The notes beneath the pieces were generated by a model that was given only the letters and a program-made list of their open reading frames with translations, did not search any database and was not told where the DNA came from. Below, piece by piece: positions 1 to 10,000 of a stretch of DNA of 47,709 nt; the first letter of the stretch is position 1, and each line of letters begins with the position of its first letter. Source of the DNA: a virus; IMG/VR virus record IMGVR_UViG_3300046002_005270, positions 1 to 47,709 of that record; one strand, written 5' to 3'. The position numbers were made by a program, and so were the translations under genes.

Positions 1-2
1 GT

Positions 3-1268
3 GATTCAATGTACGGTACACCTTCTGCAAACTTTGGTAATGAAGCTGCGGGTGGTTTATACGGTGCTGGTAGATTTGGTTACTCAATCAACCAATTCTC
101 AGGATCAGATACTACAGTTACTTCAGGATCAGATATAGTAATAACCAGAACATTTGCTGATGTAAACTATACTGCTGAATTATCAGCTTCTATGGTTGCT
201 GGTCAAATTATTAAAGTTACTATTGCTACTTCTTCTATCGCTGACTTCGATGTTAACGGAATTAGAGCTTTCGTAGCTGAATCAGGATCAGGAGCAACTG
301 GATTTACAGCTGCTAACTTATTACCAGCTTTCACTAGCTTAAGTGGTAATAACATTAACTTCTTCTATACAGGATCTGCTACTAACATTAAATCTGGTGA
401 TAGTACATTTGTTACTTATTTCAACAAATTAACTAAAGATAACTACAGAGGTGATTTCGAAGATGGAAACTCATACGCTGTTCCTAATGCTGCTTCTTCT
501 ACTGCAATTTCTATCCCAGAGGTAGACGTTCAAATGAGATCAGAAGCTATTGTTGCTAAAACAAGAAAATTAAAAGCACAATGGACTCCAGAGTTCTCTC
601 AAGATTTAAATGCTTTCCATTCATTGGATGCTGAAGCTGAATTAACATCTATCTTATCAGAATATATCTCATTAGAGGTTGACTTAGAAATTTTAGATAT
701 GTTAATCCAAAATGTACCAACTAACCAAGTTGAAGTATGGTCTGCTAAAATCGGTAACCAATTAGTAAATGGTGCTATGCAATCTAATGTAAATGGTGCT
801 TATTACACTCAAATGTCTTGGTTCCAAACTTTAGGAATTAAATTACAGAAAATCTCTAACTTAATTCACCAAAGAACTTTAAGAGGTGGTGCTAACTTTA
901 TGGTAGTATCTCCAACTGTAGCTACAATCTTAGAATCAATCCCAGGATTCGCAGCTGATACAGATGGTGATGTAGCTAAAGCTTCATACGCTTTTGGTGT
1001 ACAGAAAATTGGTGCTTTAAACTCTCGTTATAAAGTATACAAAAACCCATATATGACTGAAAACGTTATATTAATGGGATTCAGAGGTAACCAATTCTTA
1101 GAATCAGGTGCAGTTTATGCTCCATATGTTCCTCTTATCATGACTCCATTAGTGATGGACCCAGATACTTTCACTCCTAGAAAAGGTATCATGACTCGTT
1201 ACGCTAAGAAAATGGTAAGACCAGAATTCTATGGTAAAGTATTAGTAGCTGATACTAACATTATCTAA
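3..1268 (+). CDS. gp23: Major capsid protein, T4 gp23-like (5' end outside window)
   Basis: Shell subunit of the phage head. The C-terminal part carries the gp23-family pattern YAPYVPLIMTPLV...FTPRKG...TRYAKK followed by RPEFYG, and the middle has the typical RSEAIVAKTRKLKAQWTPE stretch. The reading frame is open to the left edge, and the first in-frame ATG at 9 falls within conserved-looking sequence (MYGTPSANFG), so the gene is probably truncated by the window. About 420 residues remain; T4 gp23 is 521. A GNRA-loop terminator follows directly. Confidence 0.93.
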   Translation, partial: DSMYGTPSANFGNEAAGGLYGAGRFGYSINQFSGSDTTVTSGSDIVITRTFADVNYTAELSASMVAGQIIKVTIATSSIADFDVNGIRAFVAESGSGATGFTAANLLPAFTSLSGNNINFFYTGSATNIKSGDSTFVTYFNKLTKDNYRGDFEDGNSYAVPNAASSTAISIPEVDVQMRSEAIVAKTRKLKAQWTPEFSQDLNAFHSLDAEAELTSILSEYISLEVDLEILDMLIQNVPTNQVEVWSAKIGNQLVNGAMQSNVNGAYYTQMSWFQTLGIKLQKISNLIHQRTLRGGANFMVVSPTVATILESIPGFAADTDGDVAKASYAFGVQKIGALNSRYKVYKNPYMTENVILMGFRGNQFLESGAVYAPYVPLIMTPLVMDPDTFTPRKGIMTRYAKKMVRPEFYGKVLVADTNII

Positions 1269-1292
1269 GAATAACGATTCTTAATATTAAAG

Positions 1293-1321
1293 AGACCTAG
1301 CGAAAGCTAGGTCTTTTTTTT
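1293..1321 (+). terminator. Intrinsic terminator after capsid gene
   Basis: Perfect 9-bp stem AGACCTAGC / GCTAGGTCT closed by a GAAA tetraloop and followed by a run of T. It separates the capsid gene from the downstream unit. Confidence 0.93.
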
Positions 1322-1331
1322 ATTATTTATT

Positions 1332-1346
1332 AATATTTATAATAAA
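1332..1346 (+). promoter_or_regulatory. Candidate late promoter motif
   Basis: AATATTTATAATAAA, the consensus form of a motif found upstream of many virion genes here. It lies 15 nt before the ATG at 1362, right after a terminator, and has no recognisable -35 box. Confidence 0.6.
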
Positions 1347-1361
1347 TTAAAACAATAAAAA

Positions 1362-1625
1362 ATGGCAGATATTTTTGAAGGACACTTACCAAGACTAGAA
1401 TCCCCATTAAGTAGATTAGAAGTAGTATCTTCTAGTTATACAAGCAGTGGATATATTTTTGAACAAACTCCAAGAGCAATTAATTGTAGCTCAGATGGTA
1501 CCTTATTAGTAACTATGGGTAGCTCTGTAACAGCATCTCTTTACGTAAATGCAGGACTAAACCCATACCGAATAGAAAAAATTCACTCAGGATCTTCAGC
1601 AGGAACTATAGTAGGATTATATTAA
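1362..1625 (+). CDS. Small beta-rich virion protein, spike-base-like
   Basis: An 87-residue protein. Its second half (DGTLLVTMGSSVTASLYVNAG, then PYRIEKIHSGSSAGTIVGLY) resembles the short spike-base proteins of other tailed phages, in which a beta-strand core ends in a conserved LY. It has no signal peptide or membrane segment. It lies between the capsid gene and an adhesin-like gene with its own late motif, so a capsid- or tail-surface role is likely. Family recognition is from memory and moderate. Confidence 0.55.
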   Translation: MADIFEGHLPRLESPLSRLEVVSSSYTSSGYIFEQTPRAINCSSDGTLLVTMGSSVTASLYVNAGLNPYRIEKIHSGSSAGTIVGLY

Positions 1626-1629
1626 TATT

Positions 1630-1788
1630 ATGATAGGATCTAATATTTACATAACAAATAGATTTACAGTAGGTGATAAAATCCAATCACGTATTAGTGC
1701 TTTCAAATCAAGAGTATTAGCAAATGGAGGAACTTTTCAAAGTGAGACCTGCTTAAAAGACACACTAACAAAATTAAACAACCTATAA
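1630..1788 (+). CDS. Small conserved phage protein (52 aa)
   Basis: A 52-codon ORF that fills the gap between its neighbours and ends in TAATG, overlapping the next start codon by one base, which suggests translational coupling. The C-terminal segment RVLANGGTFQSETCLKDTL resembles short proteins that sit beside surface-fiber genes in other Bacteroidota phages. It has no membrane segment. Function unknown. The tight packing and coupling support a real gene. Confidence 0.65.
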   Translation: MIGSNIYITNRFTVGDKIQSRISAFKSRVLANGGTFQSETCLKDTLTKLNNL

Positions 1789-3050
1789 TGAGTTTACTAG
1801 ATTCAGCTTCGTTAATTTTAACACCAAACGCTTACTCATCTTCAAAAATATATAGTATAATTCCATCTAACGGGAATGGTGATGCAGTATTTACAAGAAA
1901 TAGTCAAGCTATAGTAGTTAATTCATCAAATTTGCTAACTTTACAACCTAGCACACTACCTAGACTACAATATCCTAACACAGGATCAGGTTGCCCTAGT
2001 TTCTTATTTGAATATAACAAAACCCAACTAGTAACATTTAGTACCACACCGTACTCTAGTTCTACCTTCTGGAATCAAGGTTCAGGGTCAACATCACAAG
2101 TATCAACTATAAATTCACCCGAAGGTATAGACAACGCTTATGAAATAATAGCATCAGGTTCAGGGGAGCATTACCTAAGATCACATGCATTAGGGACGTC
2201 GACTTCAGGATCTGCGTATACTGTATCAGCATACGTAAAACAAAAAGGATATCAGTTTGTTCAATTAAGAACTGCAAATGCAATAACATCCGTGAGTACT
2301 TTTGACTTCACTAATAAAACTATAACTGCTGGAACTAACGCTGTAAGTGCGAGTTTTGAGGAACTTCCCAACGGTTGGTATAGAGTATGGCACCGAACAA
2401 CCCCAAGTGTAGCATCGGCATTCCGTGTTGGTATACACTTGTTAAGTGGATCTTCCACAACTACTACTTTTACAGCACCTGAAGATAATACTGATGGAGT
2501 GTATTTGTACGGACCTCAAATAGAGGTAGGAGGTTTATCAAGTTACATACCTACTACAGGTAGCGCAACTGCTACAAGAATTGGGGAACCCCTAACAATA
2601 TCTAATTTATATACAAATGGTATAATAACCAACCAAGGAGGTACATGGTATGTAGAATTGGATAATACTCAAACTCCTGTATCAAGAGAGGTAGCTTTTG
2701 GAATAAGGTTAGATACATCACAAAGTCTGGGTAGTATAGGAACTGGTTTTAGGATATCACCTCAAGTTAATGGGAAAATGAGCATAATATCAGGTTCTGC
2801 TGGATCTATTACAAATAATCTAGGAACTACTAATACTCTTAAAATTGCGATGAAATGGAATGGTACTAACTTAGTAAGTTTTTTTAACAACAATCAATCA
2901 GCATCAGTTTCATTTACTCCAACAAATATGGAATATTTACACATAGGTGGTTCTAACGGGCCTGGTGTTCCAATGTATCTAAGGAAATTATATATATTTC
3001 CAAAACCATTAACTGACGATGAATGTAGATCTTTAATACAATTACAATAA
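1788..3050 (+). CDS. Surface adhesin/fiber protein with carbohydrate-binding-like domains
   Basis: A 420-residue secretion-signal-free virion protein. Residues about 110-260 carry the pattern YTVSAYVK...GWYRVWH...GVYLYGPQIEVG...SYIPTTG. This pattern is common in phage spike/fiber proteins with a jelly-roll, carbohydrate-binding-like fold. Residues about 280-415 look like a LamG/concanavalin-type domain (WYVELDNTQ...LKIAMKWNG...LRKLYIFPKPLTDDEC). It is coupled to the 52-aa gene upstream by TAATG. It probably decorates the head or tail and binds host glycans; the exact location is not shown by the sequence. Confidence 0.6.
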   Translation: MSLLDSASLILTPNAYSSSKIYSIIPSNGNGDAVFTRNSQAIVVNSSNLLTLQPSTLPRLQYPNTGSGCPSFLFEYNKTQLVTFSTTPYSSSTFWNQGSGSTSQVSTINSPEGIDNAYEIIASGSGEHYLRSHALGTSTSGSAYTVSAYVKQKGYQFVQLRTANAITSVSTFDFTNKTITAGTNAVSASFEELPNGWYRVWHRTTPSVASAFRVGIHLLSGSSTTTTFTAPEDNTDGVYLYGPQIEVGGLSSYIPTTGSATATRIGEPLTISNLYTNGIITNQGGTWYVELDNTQTPVSREVAFGIRLDTSQSLGSIGTGFRISPQVNGKMSIISGSAGSITNNLGTTNTLKIAMKWNGTNLVSFFNNNQSASVSFTPTNMEYLHIGGSNGPGVPMYLRKLYIFPKPLTDDECRSLIQLQ

Positions 3051-3051
3051 T

Positions 3052-3342
3052 ATGCATATTTACAAATTAAAATACCAGGACAAAACAAAAGCTACACAAG
3101 ATTTTGTTAAAAAAGGAATATACTTAGAAACATCTGAAGGGATACAGTGGAGTGATTTTATATTAGCTATAGTTGATATAGGGTTAATTATAGATATAGA
3201 TGGCACTTATGATTCTAATGGTAATATAATTACACCACCTACTTTTATTCCTGGATATCATTATGATATAATGAGTACATTGGAAATAGATTTTGGAGAT
3301 AATGAAATTTTTCCAAACAATCCTAAACATGGATTTCTATAA
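3052..3342 (+). CDS. Conserved hypothetical phage protein
   Basis: A 96-residue protein starting one base after the adhesin stop codon, in the same transcription unit. It contains DGTYDSNGNIITPPTFIPGYHYD and an acidic C-terminal half ending NPKHGFL. Similar short proteins accompany fiber/adhesin genes in other phages, suggesting a fiber-linked role. I do not recognise a defined fold. A terminator follows. Confidence 0.55.
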   Translation: MHIYKLKYQDKTKATQDFVKKGIYLETSEGIQWSDFILAIVDIGLIIDIDGTYDSNGNIITPPTFIPGYHYDIMSTLEIDFGDNEIFPNNPKHGFL

Positions 3343-3347
3343 AATAA

Positions 3348-3370
3348 AGAGGACATAAGTCCTCTTTTTT
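3348..3370 (+). terminator. Intrinsic terminator
   Basis: AGAGGAC / GTCCTCT stem with ATAA loop followed by six T. Ends the adhesin unit before the phoH-like gene. Confidence 0.92.
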
Positions 3371-3389
3371 ATTCAACATATTTTGTTTA

Positions 3390-3402
3390 TATTTATAATA
3401 AA
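3390..3402 (+). promoter_or_regulatory. Candidate late promoter motif
   Basis: TATTTATAATAAA, exact consensus, 17 nt upstream of the phoH-like start codon and just after a terminator. Confidence 0.6.
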
Positions 3403-3419
3403 CAAATAAACGTTTCACT

Positions 3420-4106
3420 ATGGCATCCAACCGTCACACTGATGAGGTTTTCACACAAAAAAGAAAACCAAAAAATCCAATTAAGTTCCAACTCCAACTT
3501 AATGAAGAACAAAAATTAGCAAAAGCACTTATTGTAGAAAATCCAGTAGTCGTTTTGAAAGGAATGGCAGGATCAGGAAAAACTTTAGTAGCAGTACAAG
3601 CCGCACTAGATATGCTGTTTAGTAGAGAAGTAGAGAAAATTATTATAACAAGACCTACAGTAGCTAAAGAAGAATTAGGTTTCTTACCAGGGGATATTAA
3701 AGAAAAGATGGATCCGTGGTTAGCACCGATATACCATAACTTATACATGCTGTATGGTAAGGATAAGGTTGATAAAGAATTAGAACAAGGTAACATTGAA
3801 ATTGTACCATTTGCATTCATGAGAGGTAGAACATTTGTAAACTCTTTTGTAATAGTAGACGAAGCACAAAACGTTACTCAAGATCAAATGGAAACTGTTT
3901 TAGGAAGACTTGGAAAAGGATCTAAAATGGTAATATGTGGGGATTTAGCACAAATAGATTTAAAAGTAAAAAAAGAAACTGGTTTCTCTTTCTTAACAAG
4001 AGTGGAAGAACAAGTAGCGGGATTTAAAATATTTGCTTTAAAACAAAACCACAGACATGAAATTGTATCTCCAATATTAAAAGTATATCAAGACTTTAGA
4101 GATTAG
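3420..4106 (+). CDS. phoH: PhoH-like ATPase
   Basis: A 228-residue P-loop ATPase of the PhoH family, usual phage length. Walker A GMAGSGKT is at residues 48-55, the RPTVAKEELGFLPGD motif follows, and a Walker B/DEAQ box (D147-Q150) precedes GRLGKGSKMVICGDLAQID. The family is an SF1-like RNA/DNA ATPase of uncertain role in phages. Here it sits alone with its own late motif and terminator between virion genes, so it is expressed with the late genes. Confidence 0.93.
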   Translation: MASNRHTDEVFTQKRKPKNPIKFQLQLNEEQKLAKALIVENPVVVLKGMAGSGKTLVAVQAALDMLFSREVEKIIITRPTVAKEELGFLPGDIKEKMDPWLAPIYHNLYMLYGKDKVDKELEQGNIEIVPFAFMRGRTFVNSFVIVDEAQNVTQDQMETVLGRLGKGSKMVICGDLAQIDLKVKKETGFSFLTRVEEQVAGFKIFALKQNHRHEIVSPILKVYQDFRD

Positions 4107-4120
4107 AATATTTATATTAA
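4107..4120 (+). promoter_or_regulatory. Candidate late promoter motif
   Basis: AATATTTATATTAA, 10 nt before the ATG at 4131. It begins directly after the phoH-like stop codon. Confidence 0.55.
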
Positions 4121-4130
4121 ATATTAAAAT

Positions 4131-5297
4131 ATGGCTAATTCTCAATTATGGACAGGAACTGCTACCTTTACACAAGGTACATCAACTCCATTTGGATTTT
4201 ATGATAACGACTATCAATTTCAATTAGATGCTATAAAAGTAGCAAAATTCTGTGCTCAAAGATTAGGATACCCTTCAATGGATATTGAAATGGGAGGAGA
4301 CCAATTCTTTGCCTGTTTCGAATCAGCTGTAACAACATACGGTAATGAACTTTATTTATATCAAATTAGAAATAATTTCCTATCTTTAGAAGCTAATTCA
4401 AATCAACCTCCTTTAAATAATATTGTAATTCAACCTTCATTAGGAAACCTAATTAGAATGGCATCAGATTATGGAAGTGAAGCTGGAGTAGGAGGTAAAA
4501 CTACCTACTATACAGGCTCAATTGATATGTTAGAAGGGCAACAGAATTATGATTTAATGGCTTGGGCTTCTTCATCAGGAGTTATATCAGGAAATGATTC
4601 AATTGAAATTAAAGCAGTTTATTACGAAAATACTCCTGCTATTGTAAGATATTTTGATCCTTATGCTGGTACAGGATATGGTTCACAACAATTATTAGAT
4701 GCTTTTGGGTTTGGTAATCAATCACCTGCTATTAACTTTATGTTAATGCCTTTAAATTATGATATTGGGGTAATGCAAGCAATTGAATTAAATGATACTA
4801 TAAGAAAATCAGCATTCTCTTTCCAAATAGTAAATAATAAATTAAAAATATTTCCTATACCTACAAGAGATAAAAAATTATTTTTTGAATATATAAAAAC
4901 ATCTGAAAGAGATAGTGTTATACCAACTAATGGTCCAGGATCAGGAGATAATTTAATTACAGATATTTCAAATGTTCCTTACGAAAATCCAACTTATGCT
5001 AACATAAATGCACCAGGTAGATATTGGATATTTGAATACACTTTAGCTTTAGCAGCTGAAACTTTAGCTTTTATTAGAGGTAAATACAGTCAAGTACCTA
5101 TACCAGGAGCTGAAGTAACATTAAATCAGGCAGATTTATTAGGAAAAGCTAGAGATTTGCAGACATCGTTAATTGAAAAATTACGTTTAGATTTAGACGA
5201 AGCTTCACGTAGAAGTCAATTAGAAAGAAAAAAAGCTGAAAATGATGCTATGCAATCTACTTTACAGCAAATACCAATGAATATCTTTATAGGTTAA
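4131..5297 (+). CDS. gp13: Neck protein, T4 gp13-like (head completion)
   Basis: A 388-residue structural protein. The C-terminal third (RYWIFEYTLALAAETLAFIRGK, PIPGAEVTLN, then a charged helix KLRLDLDEASRRSQLERKK) matches the pattern I associate with gp13-type neck/portal-vertex proteins of T4-like phages. The next two genes are neck/tail-completion-like, in the expected order. It should bind the portal after DNA packaging. T4 gp13 is shorter (309 aa); the assignment rests on pattern and synteny. Confidence 0.65.
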   Translation: MANSQLWTGTATFTQGTSTPFGFYDNDYQFQLDAIKVAKFCAQRLGYPSMDIEMGGDQFFACFESAVTTYGNELYLYQIRNNFLSLEANSNQPPLNNIVIQPSLGNLIRMASDYGSEAGVGGKTTYYTGSIDMLEGQQNYDLMAWASSSGVISGNDSIEIKAVYYENTPAIVRYFDPYAGTGYGSQQLLDAFGFGNQSPAINFMLMPLNYDIGVMQAIELNDTIRKSAFSFQIVNNKLKIFPIPTRDKKLFFEYIKTSERDSVIPTNGPGSGDNLITDISNVPYENPTYANINAPGRYWIFEYTLALAAETLAFIRGKYSQVPIPGAEVTLNQADLLGKARDLQTSLIEKLRLDLDEASRRSQLERKKAENDAMQSTLQQIPMNIFIG

Positions 5298-5299
5298 TT

Positions 5300-5797
5300 A
5301 TGAGTTATTTTGGAAGAAGTAGAGATATTGATATGTTCTCAAATGTTAATAAGGAATTATTAGGACAAGTAATAGAACAAAAAGTAGGATATTATCAAGT
5401 TGTACTTGATGAGACTCCATCTAATTTATATGGTGAAAATCAAAATAAAACATTTAGAGGCCCAGTATTGATAAACTGTTTACTAGAAAGAGGCAATACA
5501 GATTCTACCAATGATGATTTTGGAGTTGATACTACTAGACCTTTAACAGTCAGATTTTTTAGACCTCATTTAATTTCAGCTAATGTAGTGCCTAATATAG
5601 GTGATATAGTGTTATGGAATGAAGATTATTATGAAGTTGATAATGTTAATGAAAATCAATTAATAGTAGGTAAAGACCCTAATTACGCTTATACAGATGA
5701 AAATGGGGTACCTGATACTGGTACTAGTTTATCAATAATACTAACATGCCATTACACACGCCCAGAACGTGTTGGCTTAAGAGATAATAGATTATAA
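5300..5797 (+). CDS. gp14: Neck protein, T4 gp14-like
   Basis: A 165-residue virion protein with LYGENQNKTFRGPVLINCLLER, VPNIGDIVLWNEDYYEVDNV and ENQLIVGK, a pattern seen in gp14-type neck proteins of cyanophage-like T4 relatives. It starts 2 nt after the gp13-like gene and overlaps the next gene by one base (TAATG). Expected role: part of the connector that joins the completed head to the tail. Confidence 0.6.
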   Translation: MSYFGRSRDIDMFSNVNKELLGQVIEQKVGYYQVVLDETPSNLYGENQNKTFRGPVLINCLLERGNTDSTNDDFGVDTTRPLTVRFFRPHLISANVVPNIGDIVLWNEDYYEVDNVNENQLIVGKDPNYAYTDENGVPDTGTSLSIILTCHYTRPERVGLRDNRL

Positions 5798-6672
5798 TGG
5801 ATTTTAAACCACGTCCTATAAATAAAAGAGAATTTTTATCTACCCTTTCAGAACCTTATAAACAACCTGAAAGGGAGATACAACCCTACTCTAACCCTAA
5901 TGAAGTTTATTCATCAGAAGTAAGACCTGGTCAACCCGAATTTAATAGAGCTTTAGAAACTTCATTAAAAGGTGATGATACTAAAACTATTAGTATTAGT
6001 TTAGAAGACCATGATGATACAGTATTATATTATTTAGAAAACGTGATAAAACCAACGGTTATCCAAAATGATAAACAAATAGCAGTACCTGTTATATATG
6101 GTTCTCCTGAGCGTTGGAAATCAATTCAAGCTGATGGTTTTTATAGAGATAAGAATGGTAAAACTATGGTACCATTAATTATGTTTAAAAGAGAATCATT
6201 TGAAAAAAATAGAACTTTAGGTAATAAATTAGATGGTAATCTAGTTCATAATGTTCAGTATTTTGAAAAAGGATATTCAAGTCGAAATAATTATGATAAT
6301 TTTGAAGTCTTAAGAAATCAAAAACCTCAAAAAGAATATATTTTAGGTATAATACCTGATTATATTACTATTACTTACAAATTATCTATATTTACAGACT
6401 ATACAACCCAAATGAATAAAATTATAGAGGCATTAGAATTTTCATCAGATTCTTATTGGGGTGATCCTCAAAGATTCTTATTTAGAGCATCTATTACTTC
6501 TTTTCCAACACCTGTATTATTAGAGAATGGGTCTGATAGAGCTAATAAAAGTGAATTAACTTTAACATTACAAGGATATATTATACCTAATACTATAAAT
6601 GTAGCTCAAGCTGGGCCTAACCCTAAATCATATAATGTTACTAAAACAATTTTTACAGAAAAAATAAAATAA
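5797..6672 (+). CDS. Tail completion / sheath-stabiliser-like protein (gp15-like)
   Basis: A 291-residue protein coupled to the upstream gene by TAATG. The second half, YILGIIPDYITITYKLSIFTDYTTQMNKI, EALEFSSDSYWGDPQRFLFRA and a conserved LTLTLQGYIIP, matches my recollection of gp15-type tail terminators. Position after gp13/gp14-like genes agrees with a protein that caps the tail tube and sheath and contacts the neck. A neck subunit is the alternative. Confidence 0.5.
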   Translation: MDFKPRPINKREFLSTLSEPYKQPEREIQPYSNPNEVYSSEVRPGQPEFNRALETSLKGDDTKTISISLEDHDDTVLYYLENVIKPTVIQNDKQIAVPVIYGSPERWKSIQADGFYRDKNGKTMVPLIMFKRESFEKNRTLGNKLDGNLVHNVQYFEKGYSSRNNYDNFEVLRNQKPQKEYILGIIPDYITITYKLSIFTDYTTQMNKIIEALEFSSDSYWGDPQRFLFRASITSFPTPVLLENGSDRANKSELTLTLQGYIIPNTINVAQAGPNPKSYNVTKTIFTEKIK

Positions 6673-6673
6673 A

Positions 6674-7060
6674 ATGGCAGCAGGAATATACAACATTACA
6701 TTAGAACAAGGTTCAACAATAGATTTTAAAGTTCAATATAAAGACTCAACAGGAAATCCTATTAACTTAACAGGATATGGAGCTGGAATGCAAATTAGAA
6801 GTAATTACGCTGATAATAATCCTACAACTTACATAACTCTATCAAGTTCATTAGCGGCGGATGGAACAGGATTAAACATGGTATCTTCAAGTACAGGATA
6901 TATAGGAGTATTTATATCGGCCTGCTCATCATCAGCATTAAATTTTTCAAATGCTCGATATGATCTAGAAATATATTCAGGTAGTGTAGGTTCATGTCCT
7001 ATAACTACACGTATTTTAGAAGGTCAAGTTTATTTAAGCAAAGAAACAACAAGACTATAA
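6674..7060 (+). CDS. BppU-N-like baseplate/fiber adaptor protein
   Basis: A 128-residue all-beta protein. It opens with YNITLEQGSTIDFKVQYKDS followed by PINLTGYGAGMQIR and ends RYDLEIYSGS...RILEGQVYLSKETTR. This is the Ig-like fold pattern of BppU N-terminal-type domains that anchor fibers to baseplates. It is coupled by TAATG to the long fiber gene, so it probably attaches that fiber to the tail. Confidence 0.6.
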   Translation: MAAGIYNITLEQGSTIDFKVQYKDSTGNPINLTGYGAGMQIRSNYADNNPTTYITLSSSLAADGTGLNMVSSSTGYIGVFISACSSSALNFSNARYDLEIYSGSVGSCPITTRILEGQVYLSKETTRL

Positions 7061-10000
7061 TGCAAGTAGATATAACTTTAAATAATAATAATGTAGAAGT
7101 TAATACAATTAGTAATCAAATAGTTGTAAGTGATCCTATTAATTCTACTGAAGTTAATATAACTCAACCTGTAACCTCTGTGATAATAACACAAGGATCA
7201 CAAGGCCCTCAAGGTCCTTCAGGTTCTGTAGATACAAGTTCTCTTGTAACAACTTCATCATTTAACGCTTTTACTTCATCCTACTATCAAGATAGTTCTT
7301 CTTTCAATAGTAGAATTATAAACACTAACTCAAATTTAACAACAGTTAGTAGTTCACTTAATATTCGTGTTACAAATTTAGAACAATTTAGTTCTTCCTT
7401 AGATTCAACTTTTGCTACAGATGCTCAATTAAATCAAGCAACTGCTTCCCTAAGTAGTTCAATAAGTATATTATCAAGTTCTTATTTACAAAGTAGTGCT
7501 AGTTTTTCATCTAACATAACACAAAATAGTAGTAGTATTTCAAGTGTGTTAAACACTTTTAATAACTTTACTTCATCTTACAATACTGGAAGTTTTACAG
7601 GAAGTTTTACAGGTTCGTTATTAGGTACAGCATCTTTTGCTGTAAGCGCTTCTTGGGCACCTACTCAAAATATAGATACAAGTTCTCTTGTAACAACTTC
7701 ATCATTTAATGCTTTTACTTCTTCATATAATACTGGAAGTTTTACAGGAAGTTTTACAGGGGATGGAGCAGGACTGTACAACATACCTGCTTCGGGAATT
7801 ATAGGATTAAACCTATCCCAAATTTCTTCAGGAAGTGTTAGCGCATCTATTTCACCAGAAAACGGATTACAGGTTAATACAAATGTAACAGCAACTTCTT
7901 TTACAGGAAGTTTGCAAGGAGTAGCCTCTACAGCTTCTTTTGCACCAAACTATACAACCACTTCATCGTTTAACTCTTTTACTTCTTCATACTATCAAGA
8001 CAGTTCATCTTTTGATACTCGTATTGGTAATTTAGAACAGTTTAGTTCTTCCTTAGATTCAACTTTTGCTACAGATGCTCAACTAAATCAAGCAACTGCT
8101 TCTTTAAGTTCAAGTATAAGTTCATTGAGTTCAAGCTTTCTATCCTTCACTTCAGCATACAATACTGGAAGTTTTACAGGAAGCTTTACAGGATCTTTAT
8201 TAGGAACCTCATCATTTGCTTCAACAGCAAGTTTTGCAGCTACAGCACAAACTGCTTCCTTTATAACTGGATCAAATGTATTTGGACCATTTGGTTCAAA
8301 CAGTATAATTTCTTCATCTTTTGCTATATCAAGCTCACGAGCTGTTACAGCATCATATGCTTTGGATAGTGTAAGTGCTTCCTACGCTTTAACAGCTTCT
8401 TATTCAAATTATGCTGCTACTGCATCTAATTCTCAAAATGCTCAAGATATTTTAATATATGTTAAAAATGTATCTGGGGCACAAATAAATAAGGGACTAG
8501 TAGTGAGAATATCAGGAGCAACAGGAGACAATGCTCTGATATCAACCTCATCTTATGAAAGCGATCCAGTATCTGCTAATACCCTAGGTATTACTACTCA
8601 AAATATCCCTAATGATAATTTCGGGTATGTAATGACTGAGGGAACACTTTTAGGGATAAATACTGATGCTTTCACAGCTGGACAATTACTTTATTTAGGA
8701 CCTACAGGCTCCATAATAGGAACAGCTCCAATAGCGCCATTACATAGTGTTAGATTAGGACAAGTCCTAAGAGTACAGCAAAATAATGGATCAATGTATG
8801 TTCGTATTGATAACGGATATGAATTAGGAGAATTGCATGATGTACGAGATACTTCAACAACTGCATCATATGGAGATTTACTAGTAAAAAGTGGAAGTAT
8901 TTGGACTAATTCTAAACAATTAACTGGATCTTATGGATTAACAGGTAGTTTAACTGCAACTTCATTTACAGGCTCTTTATTAGGAACAGCATCATTTGCT
9001 GTATCAAGTTCAAGAACGGTATCAAGTTCTTTTGCAACAAGTGCATCATTTTCAATTTCAAGTTCAAGAGCACTTAACGCTAATAACGCTACCAATGCTA
9101 CTAACGCCAATAATGCTACCACAGCATCTTATGCTCAAACATCATCAGTAGTCCAAAGTATAGCATCTAATATAAGTAATAATGCAAATAATTATTTACT
9201 ATTAGCTACAGGGGGAGATAATATAACAACTATACCGGATGTATTCTACGAAAATTCAACATTAAAAATATCAAAAAATTTAAAACAAGCTGACGGGATA
9301 GTAGGGGAAGCACAAGTATACTCAGTTTCAGGTAGTCAAATAGTAAATGGTGAATTAAGTATAATTGGAGATGAATCTCAATATTTTTCAACAGGAAGTA
9401 CTTTATTAGTATTTGACAAGGGTAATGTTACTATAAATTATTATGCAATAAAAACTGTAACATATAATATTATAGGAGATACAACTATTATAGAATTAGT
9501 AGATACTTCACTAGACGTACCTCCAACTTCATTATATGTAGCTGATATTAAATATCTACAAGGAAATAACGGAGATAGTACACAAAACCTTCCAATAGGA
9601 ACAGCACACGCTCAAGGAGCATCCGCTCAAGCATTAGGACCATTCTCTCATACTGAAGGGGGTTCAAAAGGTATGGGCATCCCAGGAGGGTTAACATTAG
9701 CAGATGGTTCTCATGCTGAAGGTTTACATACTATAGCATTAGGGGTAGGCCAACATGTTCAAGGACAGTTTAATGTCCCTTCAACATCACAAAGTGCTTT
9801 CATTATAGGAAATGGAACAGATAATAATAATAGATCAAATTTAGTATTTGCATCAGGTTCACAATTCCAAGTAACAGGAAGTATACAAGTAAGTGGAAGT
9901 ATTACAACACAAGGTAATATCACAATGCCTAATAGACCTGCTTTTAGAGTAATAGGTACCAGTACTGGTAGTATTTCAGCTACAACAACAATATCAGGAA

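Noticed and set aside
3434-3820. A 128-codon frame on the - strand inside the phoH-like gene
   Set aside because: Mirror of a well-supported gene; similar antisense frames appear under many genes here because the + strand lacks the relevant stop complements.
6994-7059. Upstream ATG extending the long fiber by 22 residues
   Set aside because: The extension lies inside the adaptor gene and encodes an unlikely basic/aromatic stretch; the ATG at 7060 overlaps the stop as TAATG, the pattern used at three other junctions here.
7229-8215. Regular short repeats considered as a CRISPR-like or tandem non-coding array
   Set aside because: The repeats are in frame, unequal in spacing and encode fiber repeat units; they have no palindromic repeat/spacer layout.
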